A DNA stretch of 64,000 nt from Pseudo-nitzschia pungens (lineage: Eukaryota; Bacillariophyta; Bacillariophyceae; Bacillariales; Bacillariaceae), in contig CM074758.1 in the NCBI GenBank assembly GCA_037355855.1, positions 4,003,001-4,067,000 of the forward strand, given 5' to 3'. Positions 50,272 to 62,016 of this stretch are shown piece by piece (the stretch's first letter is position 1; every line of letters starts with the position of its first letter). The position numbers and the translations under genes are program-made. The notes below the pieces were generated by a model that was not told the DNA's origin, did no database searches, and saw only the letters and a list, made by a program, of their open reading frames with translations.

Positions 50272-50487
50272 CAATATTGTTGGTAGTATATTCAAATAGC
50301 GATGACCATGCATTGAATTGAATAAGGATAGCTATAAACTCGCATACGAATGGTACTACTAGTCTAGTCGAGTGGTAAAACTAGTTAGTTCAAATAGAGA
50401 TGGTGATGCTTGAATCACCCTCATCAGCATCATGTCTAGCATGTAATTTTTGTCTATTATAATTCATTTGGAGTATCTACATCTCCA

Positions 50488-53400
50488 TTATATTGCCATC
50501 CTCGTCACACCATTCCCCACAGAATATGGTTCTAATTCAACAGCAATGGAAGTCTCAGATACCTTCTCTGACGTTTTCTTTAGTTTCTTCGTTAACTTTT
50601 CAACCTCAAATTTCAGAGCTGCATTTCGTTCACGCAGGACCTGAACCGACCTCGATGGTCCTCCAATTCCTCTTTCTGCAATGAATTTTTGTAGTTTGTC
50701 GTGAGCAATCCATCGCTCAGCCGACTCCTCTTTCAACCTTCTCCGAAGCTCGTTGTTTTCCAATTCCAAAGAAGACGTTTCAAAAGTGTCTTCAAGTTTA
50801 TTCTTGGTGACCAATTGATGAGATAATTCGGTGACTCTAACTCGCAAGCTCCCCATCTCCTTCATCTCGTACTGGCTTTCTTCAAGCCTGCTTTTAAGCG
50901 TTGAAATTTCTCGAGCTTGATCCGCCAGCCGGGTGTTCATCTCCATCAACTCATTTTGAAGATCGTCTACCTCAATTCGTCGATTTTTCATCATATCCTG
51001 CATGCTGATAACAAGCTGCTCCTTCTCTTTCTCCAATCGTTGCGACGTGCTGTCTTTTTCTTCGGAAAGGATTTTCAATTTTTGAATCTCAGCATCTCTA
51101 GCCGTCACAGTGTCACTCATCTCTAGACGCACTGAATCGATCATTTCTTCGAGGTGAGCCATTTCTGTCTTGTACTTGGGCTGCGCATCTGATAATTCAA
51201 TTTGTTTCATCATTAACTCTTCCTGAAGTTCACTGATATGTGAACGGAGGGCCTCAATATTTTTCCGAGATATGTCTTCCTTTTTCTCTAATTCTTCGGT
51301 CAACCGATGAACTTGGTCACGATTAGTCGACACTTCTAGCTCAAGAGAGATGACTTCATCTCGCAGACTTTTGATCTTTAACTGATCGCTTTCATGGGTA
51401 ATTTGCAATCTTCTTAATTTTTCGTCGACGTCATCTTGCAGCTCTTTTAGCTGTTCATGTTGACGGTTCGCCTCTCCGGTTAATTTGTCATTCTTTTCAA
51501 TGATTTGATCAAATTCAGCTTGAAGCTGTTCCTTATCAAGGGCAAGATCGGTTCTAATTCCATGCTTTTCTCGTAGTTTCGAGTCTTCGGTTTCAGTGCA
51601 TTCGTATTCTTTTTCCAGAGATGCGACGGACTTTTCTGTTCCTTTTTCAAGAGCAATATTTCTTTCTTTTATCTCGTTTGAAATTTGCTTTTCATCCACA
51701 AGCTTCCCTTCTCTTACCGTCGCAACCAAATCACCAAACTCTTTATTGTTTCCCTTCGCTCTCAAACTCTCACTCTGTGCAATTTTTTGTGCTGATTCAA
51801 GCTCGACTTTGTAAACTTCGATCTCCATACTATGCCTTTTTTTCATACTTTTTATCTCGTCTTCCAATCTAGATTTTGCTTCATCTGAATTGAACAGTTC
51901 AGATTTGACTTCGGCAACCTCCATCATAAGTCTATCGATTTCCTTTTGATCATCACCATAATTGGGATCGTTCGATGCTTTGCACACATGAGAATTCTGC
52001 CTCCCTCGTGCTTCGTTAGAAAGAGTCAAAGAACTAATCTCTTTCAATAGGTTGCAATTGATTTCGCACTGATTTGCCAATTCATCCTCCAATTCATAGA
52101 CTTGTTCCCGTTGAAATGTCATCTCATTTTTTAAATCTTTCAAGTTTTCAGCTAAATCTGGGAAGTCTTCCATACGACCCATCAATCGCTGAATTGAGAC
52201 TGAATCAGCGTCAACCCTTTCTTGCATCCTTTTTTCGATCGTTTCAACTATACTCTTTACTGCGGTCTCAGGGTCTGACTCATAAACCTGTCGATTTTCC
52301 CTAGTAGTTGCAGCGAATTCATGAATTGCCTTTCTCAATTCATACAAACTCTTTCTTTCATTCGCCAATTGTTCATTTAGATTTTTGACTTCGGTTCTCA
52401 GAAATTGCATTTCATTATTGTTCGACTTGCCATTGGTTGTGTGCGTCTTGATTGGAACGTGAGTAATTTTCTTTAGCTCGCTTTCACTTTTAAGATTTTG
52501 TTCAAATTGTTTGATGATTCGAGATGTTCGATTTCCATTCTTCTCGAGCCCGACATTGGAGAGTGATTGCGATCTACCAAATTCGCGAGATTGTTCTCTA
52601 ATGTTCCCAATGTCGATTTTTTTTTTCAAGTTCCTATTTTCATTTTCCATTTGCGCAATGAAATGCTTCAACGATTTTATTTCGTTCTCTAACTTGGCCA
52701 TGGCGGTATCTTTTTCGATACTATCAGAGTCTGACTGTTTTATGATTTTATAGTTGTCGAGAGTCAAAGTGATTCGATTGTTTTCGTCCTTGAGTAATTT
52801 CACTGTGTCTTTCAACTGTCGATTTTCATATTCGTAATTGGAAATGGTCATTTTGTCAGTTCCTACCACATTAGTAGGCGAGTCCCTAAGTTCAGTCGTT
52901 CGTTTTCTGCAATCTGCATCTTTTTTGCCACCATTTCCATGCGTTTCCTCTTGTTTGTGTTCCAGTGCATCAGCCAGTTTCGAACGCAATCTTTCGATTT
53001 CTCGAGTTGAGTTGTCAATCTCTTTGCTGTTATCCATGCCGTTAGGAGATTGTTGTTTTTCAGTCAACACTTTGAATTCGACAGCGTTCTCATTGAATAC
53101 ATCGGGATTCTTCAACGACTTTTTGCTCTCTCTTAATTTAGCAGAAAGCTCGTCCCTTGATTTTTGAGTCTCCACCAACTCTTTCTTCATTCTTTCCATT
53201 TCGGTCAGATTTCGGTTTGATTCACTCACTAGCTCTGAGATTTCGTTTTTATGTTTAGACTCAAGATCTCGAAATCTTTTGTTTATTTCTTTTGGACTGG
53301 GATCTCCGAAGTTTAGTTGCTCGCTAAGAGCACGGTTTACGTTGTTGCTTTCTTGTAACTGACCCGTAATTTCCTCTATTTTCAACGCATTTTCTCGCAT

Positions 53401-53586
53401 AACCTCTGCCATTTGATTCATGAAATGAAGTTCAACTTCGGATTTTTCCTCCTGCATCTCTAATTTCAGCTTTGACATATCTTTTCGTAACCTTTCGTTG
53501 TCTGACTCGGCTGTCTCAAGTACGACAACTCTCTTTCGAAGCATCAATACCTCTTCTCGAAGAGGACCATCCAAAGCTGACAACAT
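50488..53586 (-). CDS. Large coiled-coil protein, 1032 aa, probable host gene
   Basis: Single uninterrupted ORF, MLSALDGPLREEVLML... to EPYSVGNGVTRMAI. Almost its whole length is charged heptad-rich coiled coil (Glu/Lys/Leu/Arg-rich, for example LRKRVVVLETAESDNERLRK and LEEMIDSVRLEMSDT), with low-complexity breaks near residues 180-250. There is no motor, SMC head, kinase or membrane segment, so a structural, centrosomal or tethering role is possible but cannot be assigned. It lies between LINE copy C and the second copia element, on the minus strand. It has no similarity to the surrounding elements and no inactivating lesion, so it is the only likely cellular gene here. Confidence 0.85.
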   Translation of the reverse strand: MLSALDGPLREEVLMLRKRVVVLETAESDNERLRKDMSKLKLEMQEEKSEVELHFMNQMAEVMRENALKIEEITGQLQESNNVNRALSEQLNFGDPSPKEINKRFRDLESKHKNEISELVSESNRNLTEMERMKKELVETQKSRDELSAKLRESKKSLKNPDVFNENAVEFKVLTEKQQSPNGMDNSKEIDNSTREIERLRSKLADALEHKQEETHGNGGKKDADCRKRTTELRDSPTNVVGTDKMTISNYEYENRQLKDTVKLLKDENNRITLTLDNYKIIKQSDSDSIEKDTAMAKLENEIKSLKHFIAQMENENRNLKKKIDIGNIREQSREFGRSQSLSNVGLEKNGNRTSRIIKQFEQNLKSESELKKITHVPIKTHTTNGKSNNNEMQFLRTEVKNLNEQLANERKSLYELRKAIHEFAATTRENRQVYESDPETAVKSIVETIEKRMQERVDADSVSIQRLMGRMEDFPDLAENLKDLKNEMTFQREQVYELEDELANQCEINCNLLKEISSLTLSNEARGRQNSHVCKASNDPNYGDDQKEIDRLMMEVAEVKSELFNSDEAKSRLEDEIKSMKKRHSMEIEVYKVELESAQKIAQSESLRAKGNNKEFGDLVATVREGKLVDEKQISNEIKERNIALEKGTEKSVASLEKEYECTETEDSKLREKHGIRTDLALDKEQLQAEFDQIIEKNDKLTGEANRQHEQLKELQDDVDEKLRRLQITHESDQLKIKSLRDEVISLELEVSTNRDQVHRLTEELEKKEDISRKNIEALRSHISELQEELMMKQIELSDAQPKYKTEMAHLEEMIDSVRLEMSDTVTARDAEIQKLKILSEEKDSTSQRLEKEKEQLVISMQDMMKNRRIEVDDLQNELMEMNTRLADQAREISTLKSRLEESQYEMKEMGSLRVRVTELSHQLVTKNKLEDTFETSSLELENNELRRRLKEESAERWIAHDKLQKFIAERGIGGPSRSVQVLRERNAALKFEVEKLTKKLKKTSEKVSETSIAVELEPYSVGNGVTRMAI

Positions 53587-54390
53587 TTTTTGGAAAGGGC
53601 TCTTGTAGTTGTTCTTTTTAAATTAAAAACAAAAAAGTCGACTTTGGGAAATAATTTGGCAGAAAGAGTGTGTTGGTAAGGTTTTCCGTGAAGTTGTGAA
53701 GCAATCGATCTACTATTCTTCTATGGTTGGCAAATTGTCTTCTTGCGGATTCGCAGACTGGTGAAAATTGTTGATGATTTTCCGTCGTTTGCATTTGGAG
53801 ACTAACAGGCAAGATACTAATTGACTTTCAGAGATACCATGTGTAGGCAACCCATTGCGGTAGGACAGGATTTTTCGAAGGAAGTCGGTGATGAGTTGAA
53901 AAAAATGGACTCACTCTGTTCATTCGGTACTCGTACAAATATGACGGTACCTACCCCAATGATACGTACGGGTGGTGTCTGTTTGAGATTTTAAACTCGG
54001 GAGACATTATTTTTCCGATTACGAACGAATAAGTTACCTTACTTCGTAATATCTTTCGTAGTAACGACGACATCGTGTAGGACACAGAAATAATGACGGT
54101 TAACAACAATGTTATATTGCCGGTGCGCTCGGAGTCTTTAACGTCTACCAAGTTCATATAACATAAACCCCGATTTCGACTTACGGGTAAGGGTAAGACT
54201 TACCTGGTACCGGTACGAGTAACGGTACATAATACGAAGTAATATGATGTACGCCGACATCGTCCTGTTTCAGCGTACATCACCTTAGGAACAAATGCCT
54301 CTTGATAATTCTGGAACAACTTGGTTCTGGAACACGGTTGATTTAATTTTTTTGGAAGAATTTAAATTTTTCCAGCCCCCCGCACACCAC
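53587..54390. other. Intergenic sequence upstream of the coiled-coil gene
   Basis: No supported gene. It holds the presumed promoter of the coiled-coil gene just right of 53586 and, from about 53940 to 54250, scattered GGTACC/GTACGAGTAACGGTAC motifs of unknown nature. Confidence 0.4.
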
Positions 54391-54394
54391 TTAG

Positions 54395-54645
54395 CACGTG
54401 GTGTCACTTTGACACCTGGGGTCACTTTGACACCCAAAAGTATCAGTGAGTGTCAAGTGTCACTTTGACACCAGGTGTCACTTTGATATCGGGTGTCACT
54501 TTGACACTCTACGTATTGTTCTACTTCTCTTGTGAGTGTCAAAATGACACCCGGTGTCACTTTGACCCCCAAAAGTATCAGCGAGTGTCAAGTGTCAAAG
54601 TGACACTGGGGGTCACTTTGACCCTGGGTGTCACTTTGACACAAG
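54395..54645. repeat. GTGTCACTTTGACAC repeat cluster
   Basis: About ten copies of TGTCACTTTGACAC-like units, some inverted (TGTCAAAGTGACAC), with a longer duplicated module containing CCCAAAAGTATCAG.GAGTGT. The unit is close to a palindrome, so hairpins are expected. It may be part of the U3 region of the second copia LTR, at the place where the first copia LTR has its 12-bp array. Confidence 0.75.
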
Positions 54646-54693
54646 ATACCAGGGTCCTCGTGTAGGATTTGTACCAGTTACACGGGCCCCGGG

Positions 54694-55026
54694 TGTTACA
54701 CGTTAAGGTAGAAGTTTTCGGAGTAGTATTAATATTGTGATGTTTAGATACTTTACGGAATATTGTTACGCGAATTAAGAATGGAAACATATAAAATTTC
54801 GAGGTCGCGAGCATTGCCATGTTTTGGCATGCTCTGCCATAAATGTTTGCTCAATGTCGATTCCCACGATTAGGCATATATTCTCTTCTGGGACTCGACC
54901 GTTAAGTTAAGACACATATTATAATGTATCCACGCATGTAGATTGCCATATATGTATAATTGATCACATCGATGCGGGATTCAGTTAATTATTCATTCGT
55001 GACAGTGGCTACGCTGCCGTGTCACA
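54694..55026 (-). repeat. Gypsy 3' LTR
   Basis: 333 bp, TGTTACACGTTAAGG...GCTGCCGTGTCACA, preceded by the TSD CCGGG. It shares terminal motifs (TGTTACAC, TAAGGTAGAA, GCGGGATTCA) with the 296-bp LTR of the gag-only element. Confidence 0.92.
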
Positions 55027-55059
55027 TAGTGCCTCATGATTAAATGAATGCCAGCATAC

Positions 55060-55862
55060 TTAAGCTGACCAATGAATGGTTGAGGTTTCTGATTGATCCA
55101 TGGGCGTTGGTTCTCTGTAGGGGGTTAGTTTTCGTATATTAACTGTCTCAACGACCGATGGAGTTTTCTGGATTTTAACTGTACCATTGTCATGGACCTG
55201 AGCAATAGTGAATGGTCCTGTCTTTCTTGGCTGTAGTTTATCTGGGTCCGGTTCTTGCATCCATACCTTGTCATTAGGTTTAAAGGTATGTTCCTTACGT
55301 TTGGCATTGTCTCTAAGCAAGGCTTTGTTTATACCCTGCTGTCGTAGTTGCTGTAGGGCCAGTAGATTGGCAGTCAGAGGGAGATCCACTAGCATGTCCC
55401 GATTAAACACCAGGGATCCTGGAGAGGCTTGTAAGGAGGCATTCACTGCGCATCTGGAGGCATGCATGCAGGTCGCAAGCGCGTTATCCATGAGCTGGCT
55501 AGCTCTGGTATTGGCTTGAGGTGGATTGACATGCACTAAGACTCTGAGTATATCAGCGACCGTATGATGGACTCTTTCACAGATGGCATTAGACTGTGGA
55601 TTCTTAACTGTAGTGGGAATGGACTGAATCCCATACTGCTTGAGAGTAGTCTGGAATTCAGCGCCTAGAAACTCGCCACCATTGTCATGAACGCATCTGA
55701 TAGGTCTTGGGTATCTTGAAAGCCAACAGTTCTTGAATTGATCAGAGACGTGCTGCGAAGATTTGTCTCTGATCCGGATGATTTCAAGTAGATTGGTGAC
55801 TGGATCAATACAAGTTAGGGCCTTGAAATTGTAGTTTTTGCCTTGGGCTGTAATCTTCCAGG
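55060..55862 (-). pseudogene. pol: Gypsy pol: integrase core and C-terminus
   Basis: The continuation of the pol frame after the inserted LINE-derived element. It reads DLIGPWKITAQG, then TCIDPVTNLLEI (first Asp), HDNGGEF (second Asp) and NPQSNAICERVHHT (Glu), so the catalytic triad is complete. The C-terminus (DKVWMQEPDPDKLQPRKTGPFTI and VETVNIRKLTPYREP) resembles the GPY/F-type module of gypsy integrases. It ends near 55060, just inside the 3' LTR. Normally this enzyme inserts the cDNA; here it is separated from the rest of Pol. Confidence 0.88.
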
Positions 55863-55883
55863 GGCCTATTAGATCCACATGTA

Positions 55884-57485
55884 ATAATAATAATATACTT
55901 ATTTAAGTAGGAAAATCCACCGAAGGTGGTTAAAAGCTACTCAGTCTGTAACCAGACTTTATTGTCGCCTCAATCGAAGAGAGGTTGGGCCCCAAGTTGT
56001 AGAACGACGCGCCGCCTCAACCATGGGGAATAGGCCCCAGGTTGTAAAGACGGCTATTTTGCAAACGAACCTTGGTAAGAGACAGGAAAAAACGAACCAG
56101 TCCAGAGCACAACAGACATTGCTGTTGCGAAGCGTACAAGAGACGGGTGACAAGAACGTGAAGGGGAAAGACACAAGCAAAACTGTCCCTCCAATGCTGG
56201 TGAGCAGCATCCGTAATGCTAGTGGTTAGCTGACACAAGCAAAACCCTTGCTTAGATACATAGTATCTGTAATGCTAGTGGTCAGCGTACAAAAGCAAAA
56301 CTCCTCTCGGAATGCTGGATTGCAGCATCAGTAATGCGAGTATTCATCCCCAAACACATTCCGGTACCGTAACCTTACCCTATGGTACATCAAAAGAACA
56401 CGGGCAAAATTTCCCAGGTAATGCTCGTGTACTCTTACCGTGTACTGCACAACACTTAGAGGCAGTGGAGCCTACTACCAAATTCGTAACAGCTGCTGCT
56501 GAGGACATCTGCTGCTGTCCTCCTGTTAGAACGTTGTAGTAGCTTGGAAACAAGGGCTCTAAGTGATAACACTTGAATACCATCAGGGCTGTAGGCTTGA
56601 AAACAGGTCTCAGCTGTACTGTGAACTGGAGGGGTATATGTTGGTGGTGGAGCGTTAAGTAACATGTACTTAGCAGCTTTGGGGCTTGGGTCAGAAAAAC
56701 AGTAGGTCCATAATCGAAAACACTTATGGTCCAGCAGGGCAGTAGACTTGAAAACAGATGACAGTTGAAGTGTGCATCTGAGAGGGTAATGTAGGTAGGA
56801 GAGCCTTAAGCAAGCTGTACTTAGCGGCTTTGGGGCTTGGGTAAGAAAAACAGAAGGACCATAAGCGAAAACACTTATGGTCCAGCAGGGCAGTAGACTT
56901 GAAAACAGATGACAGTTGAAGTGTGCACCTGAGAGGGTTATGTAGGTAGGAGAGCCTTAAGCGAGCTGTGTACTTAGCGGCTTTGGGGCTTGGGTCAGGA
57001 AACAGTAGGACCCTAAGCGAAAACACTTAGGGTCCATCAGGGCAGTAGACTTGAAAACAGATGACATTTATACAGTACATCTGGGAGGTATATGTAGGTA
57101 TGAGAGCCTTAAGCAAACTGTACTTAGCGCCTTTGGGGCTTGGGTCCAGAAACAGTAGGACCATAAGTGAAAAACACTTATGGTCCAGCAGGGCAATGGA
57201 CTTGAAAACAGATGACAGCTGGAATTTCTTGTAGAAATATTCCTACAGTGGAAGGGGCTGTTCGTGAACTTCGACTTGAAAAGACTTAAGAGGACTCAGC
57301 AAGGAACTTCGAAGAATGTAGAACATTAAGTGGGCATCACTTAAGCAGCTTGGAAACAGTGTAGAACATTAAGTATAAGATATACTTAGGGGCCTTGCAA
57401 TGGAGCTGGGAGAACAGATCGTCGGTTGTGCTGTACGGTAGAATCTGTACTGGAATTGCTGTAGAAAATTATGTGTCGGTTTTGG

Positions 57486-57522
<37 letters not shown>

Positions 57523-57759
57523 GATGGATCGTCGGCGGGTGGTGAATTGGCAACCAACTCAACCAAACAAAGCATCGAGCAACTGAACAAATAGCAGAAT
57601 CAAAGAGGCGAGGTCGCTGTTAGTATGTGTAGGTCCTGGGGTTGTGATTGGGGGTGTAAAAGGAAGCGAGATATCGCATGGTAAAGTTGTGTAGAAATCT
57701 ACGTATTTTTAGTACTGGAACATCGGAACGTCGGACAAAATGCGCGATGCGCAAATTGT
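55884..57759 (-). mobile_element. Non-coding LINE-derived element (1.9 kb) inside gypsy integrase
   Basis: It is flanked by a perfect 21-bp TSD (55863-55883 and 57760-57780, starting GGCCTATTAGATCC), as expected of target-primed reverse transcription. On the minus strand it starts ACAATTTGCGCATCGCGCAT, like the 5' end of LINE copy B. It continues through LINE-leader-like modules (CTGTTTTCAAG, CCTAAGTGTTTTCGCTTA) and a (CTG)n tract (57487-57515). It ends with a 3' block resembling the LINE tail (AAAGTCTGGTTACAGACTGA, then ATT repeats). No ORF2 or ORF1 core is present. It is best explained as an internally deleted LINE relative moved by the LINE enzymes. Confidence 0.87.
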
Positions 57760-57780
57760 GGCCTATTAGATCCACATGTA

Positions 57781-60232
57781 CTTCATGAAATGGAGATAGT
57801 GGTGCTTCTTTCGGTGGCAGTTTGCCATATTTGGATTGTAGGTTCTTGTATTGGATGCAGTGGTCAGGACAAATGTAGGCTTTGCATTTCGCGTCGAGGT
57901 TGTCTGCGTAGAATCTGCTTGTTATGGTTTGATATAGCCTCTTGGATCCACAATGACCCAAGAGGAGATGGTACCAGCGTATGGTATCTTCTGTAAGTGA
58001 TTTAGGAAGATATATCTTCCAGCTGTCTGGATTGGCTTGATTGGCGTAACAAAGTATCTTATTGCCTTCTAATTCTTGATAGAAGAAGGCTTTGGATTGA
58101 ATCTTGAATCGTATGGTTGGGTCCTTCAACTGGTGGAGATAGATGTTAGAGAAGTTCACTGGGCATTCCAAGTCTTGCGCGTTTGGTAGGTTGACTAGAC
58201 ACTCATTGTTCAGCAGGCAAGCGTGTAATTCTTGGTCTGCGTCATTGCATAAGTGCTGGAATAGGTTTGGGAACTCTGCTAAAAACAGTTCTTCATCTTG
58301 CTTGGGGACTTCAAGTTTCAAAAAATTGATAAGAGTGCCCTTACCAAGGGCTTCTTTCTTCCCCACAGTAGGGGGGTCCATCCGGGGGAGCCTGGAGAAG
58401 GCATCAGCAAGAACGTTCTTTTTGCCTTCAACATAGGTGAGGTTGACACCGAATTCTTCCAGGAATAGTCTCCAGCGGAGGACTCGTTGGACTGAAAGTG
58501 TGCGGAAGGTAAGGTTCTTATGGTCAGTGTATACATTGATGACTCCACCGAGGAGCATCTTTCTGTACTCTTTGCAGCAGAGTACGATTGCGAGGAGTTC
58601 TTTTTCCATGGTTGTGTAATTCTTTTGGGCATCAGTTAGTTTCTTGGACCAATAGGCAATGGGCTTGCCATCTTGGAGGATGGCAGCGCCCAGCTGTAGG
58701 TCTGAGGCATCAGTGTACAGTTCAAAGGGCTTGTTAAGGTCTGGATAGGTGTTCAGCGCATCTGCTGCCACCATTGCTTTCATCTCTTGGAAGGCTTTAT
58801 CTTGAGCAGGTCCCCAAGTGAATGCTGAGGGAGCTTTGCGTTGCTTGCCTTTGATGGCAGCTGCTTGATGAGTCTTGGGGGTCCCAGTGATATCAAATAG
58901 AGGAGCCAGGACATGAGATCTTCGGGGCCACATGTCTCTGTAGTATCCAACTGCTCCTAGAAAGGACTTGACTTGGGTCACCGTTCGTGGTCGGTCCATA
59001 TGTAATATGGCTTCAATCTTCTTTCTCCAAGGCTTAACTGCTGTAGGTGTCATCCAATAGCCTAGGAAGTCAGTCTCTTGTACAGCCCAATCACACTTGA
59101 GTGGGTTGCACTTGAGCCCATTCTGGTTGAGCCGGTCTAGGATTTTGTCGATAGTCTTCATGTGTAGATCAAAGGAGCCATTGGTCCAGATACCAATATC
59201 ATCGATATAAACAGTGCAGTCTGTGTCTTGTAGAATATCCTCCATAAGTTGCTGGGCAACGTCTGGGGAGACTTTGACACCCATGGGGAGTCTTTGGTAC
59301 TCATAGCAACCATAAGGAGTGACTATGGTACATAGCTTCTTGCTTGCGTCATCCAGTTCAAAGCAGTAGTATTGCATGGACAAGTCAATCTTGGTGAAAT
59401 GAGTGTACTTGCCCCTCTTGTTCATGATATCCTGTATCCTAGGAATTGGATATGGTCGGCGTTCAAGGAGTTCATTCAGTTCTCTGAAGTCTGATACCCA
59501 TCTAACTCTGTTGTCTTTCTTTGGGACAATAAATGTAGGGAATGCCCATTCGGCTGGTCCAGTGCAACGCTTGAGGACTCCATCATTACAAAGATTCTGG
59601 AGTTCCCTTTTGAATAGGTCTTCTCTTTTGTATGCAACTGGGTAAGGCTTTTTGTGTATAGGCTTGGATCCGGGCTTCAGTCTTAGAGAGATCTGTTTGT
59701 GTGGATACTTCCCTAATTCTCCATTGAAGACGTTAGGGTACTTGCTTAGTATTGCTTGGAACTGCTGCTGCTCTTCGTTAGACATGTGGGACTGTTGTTT
59801 GGCCACTGTGGATGGGTCTGTTTCTTGGTAGGCTCTGTCGAGGATCACCTTGGACTTGTATGGATTTGCGAAGGAGAGATCATCAGCGAAGAGTTCAGCA
59901 TCTTCTAGTTCCTCCATGAGCATGGTGTGGTTGTCATGGTATAGGGAGGTGTCCTTCATAGGAATGGTTCTATCCATCCACTGAACTGCTCCTTCTTTGA
60001 ATAGGAGATTGATCTGTGCTAGGTGGAGGAAGTCTCTGCCTAGTATCAAATCGTATCTGCAGTTGGGGGAATGGAAGAGCCTTGCCTCCTGCTGGTTGAT
60101 AGTGTAGTTGCCAAACTCTTGTAATTTGGTGTTCTTCATGATGATGTATTCTGTAGTATCGAAGCTTCCGTTCGCTGTAGTAGTTAGGACCTGGTGCTTG
60201 CTTCGCGTCGGTATGGTGCCAAATGGTAGGGC
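57781..60232 (-). pseudogene. pol: Gypsy pol: reverse transcriptase, RNase H, integrase N-terminus
   Basis: The frame is open from just after TGA 60233-60235; the first ATG is at 60139 (MKNTKLQEFGNY) and numbering is from there. RT: FRELNELLERRPYPIP, QRLPMGVKVSP, YIDD near residue 310. RNase H: LYTDASDLQLGA near 475, TMEKELLAIV, VYTDHKNLTF. Integrase zinc finger: HLLLGHCGSKR with CPDHC near 760-800. The reading reaches SPFHEVHVDLIG, where the 1.9-kb element interrupts it; DLIGPW resumes at 55862. The length and motifs fit an otherwise normal gypsy Pol. Confidence 0.9.
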
Positions 60233-60856
60233 TCATTTGTTAATTAGGGTTCCGGAAGATCCACTATCGAGTAGTGCGAGTAGTGGTCTTGATTTCGTTG
60301 GTATGCCTTGTATGTACTGTACTGTAGTTAGTAGAATAGGAGCCACGTTGCTCTTATTCGGGGATGCCTGTTCTGCTGGGTTTCCAGCAGTCGACAGCAG
60401 CTTTAAATAATTTTGCTCCAGCGCACCTCCTTTGGTGTAGTCTTTGGAGTTTTGGGTATTGCAATAGAGATTTTTTGCTGTACCGGTAGACCAATTTCTT
60501 GCCAGGGACAAGAGTGGTCTATTTATTGCTGCTGTCTGATTGATTGAATGAATCGATGATGCGTCTGTACCCTTGGATCGATTCGTTTGTTTGCGATTCG
60601 GATCCATGTTCGTATTGCTCTTTGCGGAGAACCGAACTGTTTTTGTTTGTGTTGCTGCGATTGCAGGCTTTGCTGAGCGCTCAACAGGAATACTCCATCC
60701 TGTAGGTTCCTTCCCCTCTTTATCTGGGAGATCTCCTCCATGCGTCATCCCAGACAGCAGGGCTGTGCTGGCATCCAGTTCCTGGGGAGCTGGAGGCAAG
60801 GTGATTGCTGGTTTTGGTGAAGCCCGGGGCTTCTTTCGTGGCTGGGAGCCATTAAG
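60233..60856 (-). pseudogene. pol: Gypsy pol: linker and protease, ending in TGA
   Basis: It follows gag in the same frame after TGA 60857-60859. A Pro/Lys-rich linker leads through PPAPQELDASTALLSG to the aspartic protease active site LLDSGSSGTLIN near 60265, followed by TGA at 60233-60235. Beyond the TGA the same frame continues as ALPFGTIPTRSK and joins RT, so the stop is probably a CGA-to-TGA mutation. The nearest ATG is at 60799, but translation by readthrough from gag is more likely for an intact relative. Confidence 0.82.
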
Positions 60857-61905
60857 TCAGGGGAGCCATACTAGTTCCCCATCGATACTTCTTTCAGTGC
60901 GTCCACCATGTTCGGAATGGTATGATTCCACTGCTGCTTTCATGTGGGCTTGGAAGGACTCGTTGCTTCCAGGGACGCAGTGAGTGTGGGTATGAAATGT
61001 CTCTACTGCTCCTGATTTTGGGTTAGAGTTCTTGTTGTAGTTCTTGGAGAACTTGTTCTTCGGGCATTCGGACCAATCATGGTTGTGTCCGGGAATTCGG
61101 CACGGGTTGGACTTCTTTTTGGTATTGGTGTTTCCCCTGTGGTTGGAGTGTGAGTTGCGCTTTCGCGAGTTGCTATTGTTGGTGTTGTTTGAATTGTTCG
61201 AGCGTTTCTGTTGTTGTTGTTCTTGTTGCTCTTTTTGTTGGCTTGTCTCTCATGGCAGCTCATGTGATCGACAATGAATTGGACAGTGGTATCCTCGTGA
61301 ATGCCGCTGTGGATCATGCCGTAGTGTTCGATCCATGATGCTGGGAAGGAGTGTAGGAGAATGGTTAGTTTCTCCACCCTGGAGAGAGGAGCGCTGCTTC
61401 CATCCAATTTGGAAGTGTATTTCATGAGGATTAAGATCCGGTCGGCGTGATCCTTACAGGTCATTGCCGGCGTCTTTCTGCAGTCGTTGCTCCGGAGATA
61501 GGTGTGCATGATATCTCGTGCATCCCTGGCATTGCAGTAGAACTTGGTGAAGTCCAAGATGGCTTGTTCATATCCTCCAATCTCTTCTTCTTCATATTGG
61601 AGATTGTCGGGATCGAGTGGGTCTTGTATCATGTTGTTCCACTTGCTCTGCGCATCAGTCGTGAGGCATCGGCTGAAGTGGGTGAGGTGTTTGCTGATTG
61701 GGAGCTGTATAAGTTTGGCGGCGTTCCTGAATGATTCTTCGACAAATAAGAGTTCTTCCAGGCCTCCTTTTTCTGTAAAAAGGGGGACCTTGATACTGTC
61801 GGTGTTGCCGTCGGCGTCGTTGTTGTAGAGGGTAAAGAGCTTGGGTTTGGTTCGATCGAAGGAACTCTTGTAGGTGATAGGTGGATCCCGGTATAGACCT
61901 GCCAT
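60857..61905 (-). pseudogene. gag: Gypsy gag with one frameshift
   Basis: It starts MAGLYRDPPITYKSSFDRTK at 61905. The capsid-like part (TKFYCNARDARDIMHTYLR, HADRILILMKYTSKL) is open through HMSCHERQ. Within the following Asn/Lys-rich repeat (about 61120-61260) the frame shifts. The zinc-knuckle-like CRIPGHNHDWSEC (61102 down) and the end (SNESFQAHMKAAVES to LVWLP) are in the next frame, which is also the pol frame, and stop at TGA 60857-60859. The gag of the gag-only element ends at the equivalent codon (TAG), so this stop is probably natural. Confidence 0.82.
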
Positions 61906-62016
61906 CTCAGGTTGCTTGTTGGAGATACAGATTGCCTCTGTTGTTGAGGCTATCGATGTTTTCAGAGGAGGGTTTGTTCAGTACTGATTGTTACTGTCTT
62001 TCTACTTAAAGATAAA

